From JANXMY01 sp964251675 (GTDB lineage: Bacteria > Armatimonadota > Armatimonadia > Armatimonadales > Capsulimonadaceae): DNA of 64,000 nucleotides. The notes under the pieces were generated by a model, which worked only from the letters and a program-made list of their open reading frames with translations, did not search any database and had not been told where the DNA came from. This document shows positions 22,948 to 29,742 of the stretch, one piece after another. Numbering within the stretch: position 1 is the first letter of the stretch; each line of letters begins with the position of its first letter. Location: positions 81,015 through 145,014 of the forward strand of contig CAXUKS010000007.1 of assembly GCA_964251675.1 (NCBI GenBank), written 5' to 3'. A program made the translations under genes and the position numbers.

Positions 22948-24264
22948 ATGGCGCACCCGCTCACGGCTACTATCACTTATACTGACCAACTCCCCCTCGC
23001 GCCTGTTTCCAGCCCTGTTTCTGCTGCTGTGCGGCTTCCCGGCTCCAAGAGTATCACCAACCGTGCTTTCGTATTAGCGGCGCTCGCGGACAGCGAGAGC
23101 CGCCTATTCGCCCCCCTCCATTCCGAAGATACGTTTTACATGGCGCAGGCTTTGCAGAGGCTCGGCGTTTCAGTAAGCGAAGAGACAAACGGTGACTTTC
23201 TGGTCACCGGCACGGGCGGGGAACTTTCTGCCCCCGATGAAACGCTCTTTATCGGCAACTCGGGAACCACCGTGCGCTTTCTGACCGCCGCCGCCTGCCT
23301 GGCCCCCGCCGGGGCGGACGTGGTGCTGGACGGCGTGGCGCGGATGCGGCAGCGACCTATTCGGGATTTGGTCGGGGCGCTCTTGACGCTGGGCGTGGAG
23401 GCTGAATGCCTGAACGGGGGCGGCTGCCCGCCGGTGCGGGTGCGCGGCGGCGGGCTTCCGGGGGGCAAGTGCCGCCTGCGCGGAGATGTCAGCTCGCAGT
23501 TTTTGACGGCCCTGCTGCAGGTGGCTCCGTATGCCCGTAAAACTGTGGAGATTGAGATTGTCGGCGAGCTGATTTCTAAGCCCTATATCGACATTACGCA
23601 GTCGGTCATGGGGTCGTTCGGCGTGGAGATGGTGAACGAGGACTACAAGCGCCTCTCTGTGCCTGCGGGGCAGCGGTACGCGTCGCGTGAGTTTGCCGTC
23701 GAGGCCGATGCCTCCAATGCGTCCTACTTCCTCGCTGCCGCCGCTGTGACAGGTGGCACGGTGACACTGGACAATCTGGGCACGGACTCGATCCAGGGCG
23801 ATGTTAAATTTCTGGATGTGCTGGAACGAATGGGCTGCACCGTCACACGCGGGCCGCAGATTACGCTGACCGGCCCGGCCAGTCTGAAAGCCATTGAAGC
23901 AGACATGGAGGCCATCCCTGACACGGCACAGACACTCGCCGTCGTTTGTGCCTTCGCCAACGGCCCTTCGCATCTCACAAACCTTGCCAGCCTGCGGGTC
24001 AAAGAAACCGACCGCGTGGCGGCGATTGCCAAAGAATTGCCCAAGCTCGGCGTCCGTGTCGAGGAAGGCCGCGACGATTGGACCATTTACCCGCCTGCAG
24101 GCTTTGTGGGCGCGGCGATAGACACCTACGACGATCACCGGATGGCGATGGCTTTTGCTGTGGCGGGTCTGCGCGTGCCGGGTGTCATTATCAACAATCC
24201 TGGCTGCGTCGCCAAGACGTTCCCGGACTTCTGGATACGCTGGGAGCAAGCATTTGGCAAGTGA
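22948..24264 (+). CDS. aroA: 3-phosphoshikimate 1-carboxyvinyltransferase (EPSP synthase)
   Basis: The sixth step of the shikimate pathway: shikimate-3-phosphate plus PEP to EPSP. The 438-residue protein has LPGSKSITNRAFVLAALADS, FIGNSGTTVRFLTAAACLAP, ASNASYFLAAAAVTGG, RVKETDRVAAIAKELPKLGV and DTYDDHRMAMAFAVAGL, all family hallmarks. The start is fixed by the promoter, and the first 28 residues are a variable extension before the PGSKS motif. Its 3' end overlaps the next small gene by 11 nt. Confidence 0.96.
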   Translation: MAHPLTATITYTDQLPLAPVSSPVSAAVRLPGSKSITNRAFVLAALADSESRLFAPLHSEDTFYMAQALQRLGVSVSEETNGDFLVTGTGGELSAPDETLFIGNSGTTVRFLTAAACLAPAGADVVLDGVARMRQRPIRDLVGALLTLGVEAECLNGGGCPPVRVRGGGLPGGKCRLRGDVSSQFLTALLQVAPYARKTVEIEIVGELISKPYIDITQSVMGSFGVEMVNEDYKRLSVPAGQRYASREFAVEADASNASYFLAAAAVTGGTVTLDNLGTDSIQGDVKFLDVLERMGCTVTRGPQITLTGPASLKAIEADMEAIPDTAQTLAVVCAFANGPSHLTNLASLRVKETDRVAAIAKELPKLGVRVEEGRDDWTIYPPAGFVGAAIDTYDDHRMAMAFAVAGLRVPGVIINNPGCVAKTFPDFWIRWEQAFGK

Positions 24265-24649
24265 TGGCGAAGAGTTCTCCCCGTTAGGCGTGGCCGGGGC
24301 TTTAGCCTCGGCCTATGCCCGCGACACGCGCGGCTTTCTGCCCCTGCTGGCCGTGGTGCTGGAAGGGGCACTGCCGGAAGAGACCGAAATCATTCGTAAA
24401 GGCGGCCTGTTCGCCCGGCAGAAGCCGATCCAAAAAGTCGCCGTCACCCTCGGTGACACCATCTACACGATGGAAGACACCGGGCGCGGCCCGCTGTCCG
24501 CCCAGCGCGTCAAAGTCGTGCGCGGCATCACCCTGAAGACCGAAACCGTCCCTGTCGATGAGTGGCTGACAGAACTCAGCGCCCATGTCGCCGCCCGCGC
24601 CGGTCAAAACGAGCGGGCTTTTTTTGCACTCAAGAATGTGCTGGAATGA
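24254..24649 (+). CDS. Small protein downstream of aroA, unknown function
   Basis: This 131-residue protein is not recognised. It has no signal or membrane segment. Its middle is a beta-rich stretch (GGLFARQKPIQKVAVTLGDT, IYTMEDTGRGPLSAQRVKVV) and the ends are helical. The start is a TTG at 24254 supported by GGGAG 7 nt upstream inside aroA, so it is translationally coupled to aroA and probably co-expressed. The coding pattern continues cleanly to the stop. Confidence 0.65.
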   Translation: MASDGEEFSPLGVAGALASAYARDTRGFLPLLAVVLEGALPEETEIIRKGGLFARQKPIQKVAVTLGDTIYTMEDTGRGPLSAQRVKVVRGITLKTETVPVDEWLTELSAHVAARAGQNERAFFALKNVLE

Positions 24650-24692
24650 GCCGAGGGGTTATGAGCCGAAGGGTTAAAACCCCCTCGAACTT
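24646..24692. repeat. Tandem 15-bp direct repeat and hairpin behind the aroA operon
   Basis: ATGAGCCGAGGGGTT (24646-24660) is followed at once by ATGAGCCGAAGGGTT (24661-24675), a direct repeat with one mismatch whose first unit overlaps the preceding stop codon. GAGGGGTT and the following AACCCCCTC can pair, so a hairpin may act as a weak terminator. Confidence 0.5.
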
Positions 24693-24718
24693 GATAGGGC
24701 GATAGGAAGGCAACCACA

Positions 24719-25612
24719 ATGTCTTTGTTTGGCAAGCAAGACCCTGCCCAGGCAGAGGCCGCCCGTATGGACCGGGAAGATCAGCAGCGGCTCGCGCAGG
24801 GCGGTCTGCCGCTCGGCGCGGAAACCCGCCTGCGGGAGCTGCGCGGCAAGCCGTTTTTTACCAGCAGCCTCAGTGTCAATGAATTTGCGCTGGCCGCCGC
24901 CGAAGGTGTCCGCCCACTGGGGCAGGTCATGGGCAGCACGATTTATCATGTCGGCTGGCAGTATACGCCCATCTACCAGAGCACCGAGATGGTCACGCTC
25001 AGTCATGCCCAATACCACTCCCGGCTTTTAGCTCTGTCTCGCCTGCAGCAGGAAGCGCGGCTGCTCGGCGCTCACGGCGTCATCGGCGTCCGACTCATCC
25101 GCAAGTCCCACGAATGGGGCGAAAACCTTCTGGAGTTCACCGCGCAGGGAACCGCCGTCGCTCTCGCGGACAGCCCCGTTCCCGAACACCCTTTTGTCTG
25201 CGCCCTGTCCGGGCAGGATTTCTACGCCCTTCGGCGCGGCGGCTTTTTCCCGGTTGGCTTTGCGTTTGGAACCTGCACGTACTACCATGTCGCGTCGTAT
25301 CTAACCCAGTGGGCCGGGCAGGGCGGCTTTTTCGGCGGCGGCGCAATGCAGAACATGGAGCTGACCGACTACACGCAGGCGGCCTATATCGCTCGCCACG
25401 CCGCCACCAGCCGCCTTGCCGACGAAGCCCGGCAGGTACGGGCGGAAGGCGTTGTCGGCATGACCATTGAGGACAACATTCGGATTTACGAAGTGGAGAT
25501 CAACAAGCAGCAGCGCCGCGATTTGATTGTCGAGTTTGCGGCCTATGGAACCGCCATCGTGTCCACCGGCAGCGATGTTCCTGCGATAGAGTATGCCCTG
25601 CTTTTAGTCTGA
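24719..25612 (+). CDS. Double YbjQ/UPF0145-like heavy-metal-binding-domain protein (copy 1)
   Basis: This 297-residue cytoplasmic protein consists of two copies of a YbjQ-like (UPF0145, annotated as heavy-metal-binding) domain. The first has GKPFFTSSLSVNEFALAAAE, VMGSTIYHVGWQ and ALSRLQQEARLLGAHGVIGV; the second has LSGQDFYALRRGGFFPVGF, CTYYHVASY and RLADEARQVRAEGVVGM. YbjQ proteins assemble as beta-barrel pentamers, and metal binding is not well proven. The next gene encodes a paralogue, so this is a tandem duplication of an already duplicated domain. Confidence 0.82.
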   Translation: MSLFGKQDPAQAEAARMDREDQQRLAQGGLPLGAETRLRELRGKPFFTSSLSVNEFALAAAEGVRPLGQVMGSTIYHVGWQYTPIYQSTEMVTLSHAQYHSRLLALSRLQQEARLLGAHGVIGVRLIRKSHEWGENLLEFTAQGTAVALADSPVPEHPFVCALSGQDFYALRRGGFFPVGFAFGTCTYYHVASYLTQWAGQGGFFGGGAMQNMELTDYTQAAYIARHAATSRLADEARQVRAEGVVGMTIEDNIRIYEVEINKQQRRDLIVEFAAYGTAIVSTGSDVPAIEYALLLV

Positions 25613-25691
25613 CAGAAAGACAGGCCCTGTGTTCATCATCCGCCTGGTTCTCCGTCACCCACTCACTGCCCCTGTAAAGGAGAAATCGCCT

Positions 25692-26519
25692 ATGCCCGCC
25701 CCGTACACCCCCGGCTCCCAGGAGGGCCTGCCGGCCCATGCCCGTGGCCGCCTCGCCGCGATGAAGCCCGGCGCGAACCAGAAAGGCCTGTTCACCAGTG
25801 ACCTGTCGGTCAACGAGTTTTTGTTAGTCAAAGAAGCGGGGTTTGACCCGCTGGGGTTAGTTGTCGGCTCATCGATCTACCATATCGGCTGGCAGAAGCC
25901 TGCCATGAACCAGAGCATGGAGCTGGAAACGCTGACACAGGCCATGTACCATGCCCGCGAGCTGGCAATGACCCGCATGGAAGAGGAAGCGGACAGCATC
26001 GGCGCAGACGGCATTGTCGGCGTCCGCCTGGAAGTCGGGCGGCAGGAATGGGGCGAGCATCTGGCGGAGTTTATCGCTATCGGGACGGCTATTAGAGCAC
26101 GCAGCGGCGAAAGCCACCGCGCCCCGAACGGGCGGCCCTTCACGAGCGACCTGAGCGGGCAGGACTTCTGGACGCTCACCAAAGCGGGCTACCGCCCCGT
26201 GTCGTTTGTGATGGGCAACTGTGTCTACCACGTTGGCTACCAGGGCATCAAAGCGTGGTTTTCGCAGATCGGGCAGAACGTCGAAATGCCGACCTACACG
26301 CAGGCCATCTACGATGCCCGCGAGCTGTCCCTGGCCCGGATGCAGGCCGAAGCCGAGCAGATCGGCGCCGACGGCATTGTGGGCGCGACTCTGAAAGAAA
26401 GCTCCCACGGCTGGGGCAGCCATGTGATTGAATACTTCGCCGTTGGCACAAGCATCATCGCCACCCGGCCTGACCACACGATCCCCACCCCATCTCTAGT
26501 GCTGCCGCTGAACGGGTGA
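25692..26519 (+). CDS. Double YbjQ/UPF0145-like protein (copy 2)
   Basis: This 275-residue paralogue of the preceding protein has the same two-domain plan (KGLFTSDLSVNEFLLVKEAG, VGSSIYHIGWQ, ADGIVGVRLEVGRQEWGEHL; then LSGQDFWTLTKAGYRP, VMGNCVYHVGYQ, ADGIVGATLKESSHGWGSHV). Copies of both halves retain the EWGE/GWGS loop before the last strand. ATG 25692 is chosen because AAAGGAG lies 8 nt upstream; an in-frame GTG at 25629 has no such site. Likely co-transcribed with copy 1 and possibly co-assembled with it. Confidence 0.82.
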   Translation: MPAPYTPGSQEGLPAHARGRLAAMKPGANQKGLFTSDLSVNEFLLVKEAGFDPLGLVVGSSIYHIGWQKPAMNQSMELETLTQAMYHARELAMTRMEEEADSIGADGIVGVRLEVGRQEWGEHLAEFIAIGTAIRARSGESHRAPNGRPFTSDLSGQDFWTLTKAGYRPVSFVMGNCVYHVGYQGIKAWFSQIGQNVEMPTYTQAIYDARELSLARMQAEAEQIGADGIVGATLKESSHGWGSHVIEYFAVGTSIIATRPDHTIPTPSLVLPLNG

Positions 26520-26522
26520 CGC

Positions 26523-26549
26523 AAAAAAAGGGAGGCCACGTGGCCTCCC
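26523..26549 (-). terminator. Terminator of the riboswitch-controlled small gene
   Basis: A perfect 20-bp palindrome (26530-26549) is flanked at 26523-26529 by seven A residues. Read on the minus strand this is a stem followed by TTTTTTT, ending the transcript of the small gene at 26571-26837. Confidence 0.88.
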
Positions 26550-26570
26550 CAATCTTAACTGACTGTCCGG

Positions 26571-26837
26571 TTAGCCCTCAGGCTTTGTCGCGGTTTTGCT
26601 GGTCGCTGGCTTCTGGGCCGTCTCGCCGCTCAGGTAGGTGGTAGACCGCTCGGAAGGGTCTCCGCCGGTGTATTCTTCCTGCATCGCCGAGCCGAGTTTG
26701 ACAATGACCACAGCTTCTGGGGATGCCATCTTAACAATGGCGGCTTTGGGTGAAGCTTTTGGCGCGGCTTGTGCCGTGGCTCCGAGCGTAAAGAGTGTCA
26801 GGGCAGTCATCAGGTATCCGAGAGGCTTTAGCTGCAT
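26571..26837 (-). CDS. Small secreted protein under a c-di-GMP riboswitch
   Basis: This 88-residue protein is of no known family. Residues 1-23 form a signal peptide (KPLGYLMTALTLFTLGATAQA), leaving a mature peptide of about 65 residues rich in Ala, Lys, Ser, Thr and Pro. It has no cysteine and contains an acidic YTGGDPSERST stretch. AAGGA lies 7 nt before ATG 26837; the longer frame reads into the aptamer. It is flanked by its own riboswitch and terminator, so it is an autonomous unit. Its c-di-GMP control suggests a surface or biofilm role, by inference only. Confidence 0.75.
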   Translation of the reverse strand: MQLKPLGYLMTALTLFTLGATAQAAPKASPKAAIVKMASPEAVVIVKLGSAMQEEYTGGDPSERSTTYLSGETAQKPATSKTATKPEG

Positions 26838-26862
26838 GGGGTGTTCCTTCGTAGTTCTCGCA

Positions 26863-26972
26863 GTTCGGTAGCCCGGCGGCCTTGCCCCGCTTCTCACAGG
26901 GAAGAAGTGGGAGACAGGCCCGTGGCTTTGCGTCCCGCCCTTTCGGACGGTTTGCCCTGTTCGCTTGCGAAG
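26863..26972 (-). promoter_or_regulatory. Cyclic di-GMP-I (GEMM) riboswitch
   Basis: Read on the minus strand, the core matches the class I c-di-GMP aptamer. CAGGGCAAACC is at 26959-26949, then a hairpin capped by a GAAA tetraloop (CCGTCC-GAAA-GGGCGG). GGGACGCAAAGCC follows at 26936-26924, then a second long arm that ends in GGGCTACCGA (26874-26865). The position that contacts the ligand in the AGGGC block is G, as in c-di-GMP rather than cGAMP sensors. A closing helix TCGCA/TGCGA competes with a TTCGC-AA-GCGAA hairpin. The small secreted protein gene starts about 30 nt downstream. Confidence 0.88.
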
Positions 26973-26976
26973 GATA

Positions 26977-27042
26977 ACGGCCTGATGGCCGTCTACTGGT
27001 AATTATGCCGCTTGCTAGAAACTTCGTTAGTCCATAATTACC
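26977..27042. repeat. Two inverted repeats upstream of the riboswitch
   Basis: A 6-bp hairpin (26977-26982 with 26987-26992) and a 10-bp inverted repeat (GGTAATTATG 26998-27007 with CATAATTACC 27033-27042) lie just upstream of the aptamer. The longer repeat is followed on the plus strand by GGTTTTTG. They may be part of the minus-strand promoter region or a plus-strand terminator. The rest of the gap up to 27154 shows only the Shine-Dalgarno of the next gene. Confidence 0.5.
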
Positions 27043-27154
27043 GGTTTTTGCAAAATTTAAACTCGGCAAGAAGGAATTAAAGGGCCGCTTAGAGAATAGC
27101 AGGCCAGAATAAGAAGCACGACAGGATGTTGCCCGTCGTTCAGGAGGAACATAA

Positions 27155-28690
27155 ATGCTTGCTCAGGTTGATTCAAGTGCCATTCTCGGCATTGATGCAT
27201 ATGTCGTGCGCGTGGAAGTCGATATTTCATCGGCCCTGCCCATGTTCACCATTGTCGGCCTGCCCGACGCCGCCGTGCAGGAGTCGCGGGAGCGGGTGCG
27301 AAGCGCGATCAAAAACACAGGGCTGGAATTTCCCCTGCGCCGGATTACGATTAATCTGGCTCCCGCCGACATTAAAAAACAAGGCCCGGCGTTTGATCTG
27401 CCTATCGCTATCGGTATTCTGGCCGCCACGGGGCAGGTCCGCACGGAGAAAATCAGCGAGGGGATGTTTGTCGGCGAGCTGGCCCTCGACGGCAGTGTCA
27501 GTTCCGTGTCCGGCGTCCTGCCAATGGCGATTAAGGCGCGGGCGGACCAGCGGCCCTTTTTGGTGGTTCCTGCCGCCAATGCCCGCGAGGCCGCAATTGT
27601 CGGCGAGGTGCAGGTGTACGGCGTCAAATCGCTGGCCGAAGCGGTCATGCTCCTCAATGACTCCGAGTCGCTGACGCCGCTGACTGCTGACCCGCTGGCA
27701 CTGCTGGCCGGAAGCAGCAGCAGCGACGTCGACTTCTGCGAAGTCAAAGGGCAGGAACACGTCAAGCGGGCGCTGGAAGTTGCCGCCGCTGGCGGCCACA
27801 ATATTCTGCTGGTTGGCCCGCCCGGCTCGGGAAAGACCATGCTGGCCCGGCGCATTCCGTCCATCCTGCCGCCGCTGTCGCTCGATGAATCGCTGGATGT
27901 CACAAAAATTTACTCCGTGGGCGGCCTGCTCGGCACGCAGACTTCTCTTGTGTCGCAGCGGCCCTTTCGGTCGCCGCACCATTCCATTTCCAATGCCGCG
28001 CTGGCAGGCGGCGGCAGCGTCCCGCGCCCCGGCGAAGTCTCGCTGTCCCATCATGGCATACTCTTTTTAGATGAGCTGCCTGAGTTCAAGCGTGATGTGC
28101 TGGAAGTCTTGCGCCAGCCTCTCGAAGACGGCCATGTGACGATTGCGCGGGTGGCCGGGACGATGACCTACCCGGCACAGCTTATGCTGGTCGCTGCCAT
28201 GAACCCCTGCCCCTGCGGCTACTTCGGCGACACGGTCAAGACCTGCGCCTGCTCGGCTTCGACCATTGCCAAATACTTGCAGCGCATCAGCGGGCCGCTG
28301 CTGGACCGGATTGATATTCATATCGAAGTGCCCCGTCTGCGTCAGGACGAGATGATCCACGGCGGCCAGCCCGGCGAGCCGTCGTCCAGCATCCGCCGCC
28401 GCGTCATGGCCGCACGGGAGCGGCAGGCCGAGCGGTTCACGGGAACGGCCCTGCATTCCAATTCGCACATGGGAGCGCGGCAGATCAAAGAACACTGCCG
28501 GGTCGGCCACGACGTCAAAGACCTGCTCCGCGCCGCCATCACGCAGCTTGGCCTGTCCGCCCGCGCCTACGACCGCATCCTGAAACTGGCCCGCACCATT
28601 GCCGATTTAGATGCTGCCCCGGATATTCAGCTTGCCCATGTCGCCGAGGCCATCCAGTACCGGGCGTTAGACCGCAAGCTGTGGGGATAA
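27155..28690 (+). CDS. comM: ComM/YifB-family AAA ATPase (Mg-chelatase subunit ChlI-like)
   Basis: ComM is a hexameric helicase that extends heteroduplex during natural transformation. The 511-residue protein has the N-terminal YifB domain (AYVVRVEVDISSALPMFTIV, SRERVRSAIKNTG), Walker A GPPGSGKTMLARR near residue 226, Walker B GILFLDELPEF, a cysteine cluster (NPCPCGYFGDTVKTCAC) and the C-terminal lid (LGLSARAYDRILKLARTIAD). AGGAGG precedes the ATG at good distance. With dprA nearby, it suggests competence for DNA uptake. Confidence 0.94.
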   Translation: MLAQVDSSAILGIDAYVVRVEVDISSALPMFTIVGLPDAAVQESRERVRSAIKNTGLEFPLRRITINLAPADIKKQGPAFDLPIAIGILAATGQVRTEKISEGMFVGELALDGSVSSVSGVLPMAIKARADQRPFLVVPAANAREAAIVGEVQVYGVKSLAEAVMLLNDSESLTPLTADPLALLAGSSSSDVDFCEVKGQEHVKRALEVAAAGGHNILLVGPPGSGKTMLARRIPSILPPLSLDESLDVTKIYSVGGLLGTQTSLVSQRPFRSPHHSISNAALAGGGSVPRPGEVSLSHHGILFLDELPEFKRDVLEVLRQPLEDGHVTIARVAGTMTYPAQLMLVAAMNPCPCGYFGDTVKTCACSASTIAKYLQRISGPLLDRIDIHIEVPRLRQDEMIHGGQPGEPSSSIRRRVMAARERQAERFTGTALHSNSHMGARQIKEHCRVGHDVKDLLRAAITQLGLSARAYDRILKLARTIADLDAAPDIQLAHVAEAIQYRALDRKLWG

Positions 28691-28728
28691 GAGATGCCGA
28701 CAAGGGAACAAAGGAAGCATGGTGGGGG

Positions 28729-28788
28729 TACAATAGAAGTGTGCCGCGCAAAGTTTTGTAGAGCTTTTGAGCAGCGGCGCGGTTTTTT
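28729..28788 (+). promoter_or_regulatory. Possible leader peptide and attenuator before the rhomboid-like gene
   Basis: TACAAT (28729-28734) lies 6 nt before a GTG at 28741 that opens a seven-codon frame (GTG CCG CGC AAA GTT TTG TAG). Its CCGCGC (28744-28749) can pair with GCGCGG (28777-28782), which is followed by six T residues. This is the shape of a leader ORF with an attenuator; no -35 is evident and the loop is long. Confidence 0.35.
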
Positions 28789-28805
28789 CTGGAAAGCAAA
28801 CTGTG

Positions 28806-29699
28806 ATGCGCTATAACACCCCGAATACGCCGATGGATCAACTGCGGGACTTTGTCCGGCGCGGCGGCGCTCCTGTCACGATGACGATTCTGGCCGTCAA
28901 CATTGTGACCTTTCTGGCGGCGTTCTTTTCGCCGTCGCTGATGGTCCCGTTTCTGGTCAACGAAGTGGCGTTCAGCGTTGCTAACGTTTTTCATGCGCCC
29001 TGGACGCTGGCAACGTACCCGCTGGTATCCATCCCGCCGTTCTCTTTTTGGATGATCCTGAACTGGCTGTTTCTGTGGCTCACGGGCAGCAGCCTGGAGC
29101 GGAGCTGGGGCAGTCAGCGATACGGAATCTTTTTTCTGGGTGTGACAGCCTTCTCGGCCCTGTCACTGCTGCTCGGCGGCCTTCTCCTGCACCTCGGCAC
29201 ACCGCCCTTGTCCGATGTGTTTCTGCCGCTGACCGGCCTGATTGTGGCATTTTGTATGCTGAACCCGGAACAGTTGGTGACAGTCTACTTTTTCCCGGTC
29301 AAGGCCAAATATCTGGCGATTGGCGTGACAATTTGGACCTATTTGAATTACGGCAGCCTTCTTGGGCCGAAGCTTGGCCTGTTTGCACTCGGCGGCATCC
29401 TGGCGGCGTACCTGTATGTGCGCTTTGCGCGGCCCTGGGACACCATCGGCTATTACAGCGCCCCCCGGCAGGCGTTCCGTGGCCCCGATTTAGGCGAGCC
29501 GCGCTCGGGCAGCCGGAGCGGCCCACGGCCTACGTTCCGCACGACACTGGATGGCTCCCCGCAAAAGCGCAAAACGTTTGATCTGCGGGGACGGCTGCGG
29601 GACTGGCAGGATCGGCGACGGCTGGAAAAGCTGTGGAAAAACTCGGGGCTGTCTGGCTCTGAGCCGGAATGGCGCGATGACGAAAAACGCCGTCGATAA
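28806..29699 (+). CDS. Rhomboid-like integral membrane protein lacking catalytic residues
   Basis: This 297-residue protein has a rhomboid-like topology of about six helices (TMTILAVNIVTFLAAFF, FWMILNWLFLWLTGSSLERS, YGIFFLGVTAFSALSLLLGG, LFALGGILAAYLYVRF) and a basic, disordered C-terminal tail of about 75 residues. The expected catalytic GxSG is replaced by PLTGLIVAFC and the last helix has no catalytic histidine. It is therefore probably a non-proteolytic rhomboid relative, perhaps a membrane chaperone or adaptor. ATG 28806 (or GTG 28803) is preferred over TTG 28767. Confidence 0.72.
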   Translation: MRYNTPNTPMDQLRDFVRRGGAPVTMTILAVNIVTFLAAFFSPSLMVPFLVNEVAFSVANVFHAPWTLATYPLVSIPPFSFWMILNWLFLWLTGSSLERSWGSQRYGIFFLGVTAFSALSLLLGGLLLHLGTPPLSDVFLPLTGLIVAFCMLNPEQLVTVYFFPVKAKYLAIGVTIWTYLNYGSLLGPKLGLFALGGILAAYLYVRFARPWDTIGYYSAPRQAFRGPDLGEPRSGSRSGPRPTFRTTLDGSPQKRKTFDLRGRLRDWQDRRRLEKLWKNSGLSGSEPEWRDDEKRRR

Positions 29700-29742
29700 G
29701 TGTAAGAGCGACAAAATCTGTTCGCGGAGGAACGGAGCGAGG

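Noticed and set aside
23170..24249. Minus-strand open frame of 359 codons antisense to aroA
   Set aside because: Shadow of aroA with a His/Arg-rich, low-information translation and no Shine-Dalgarno or promoter.
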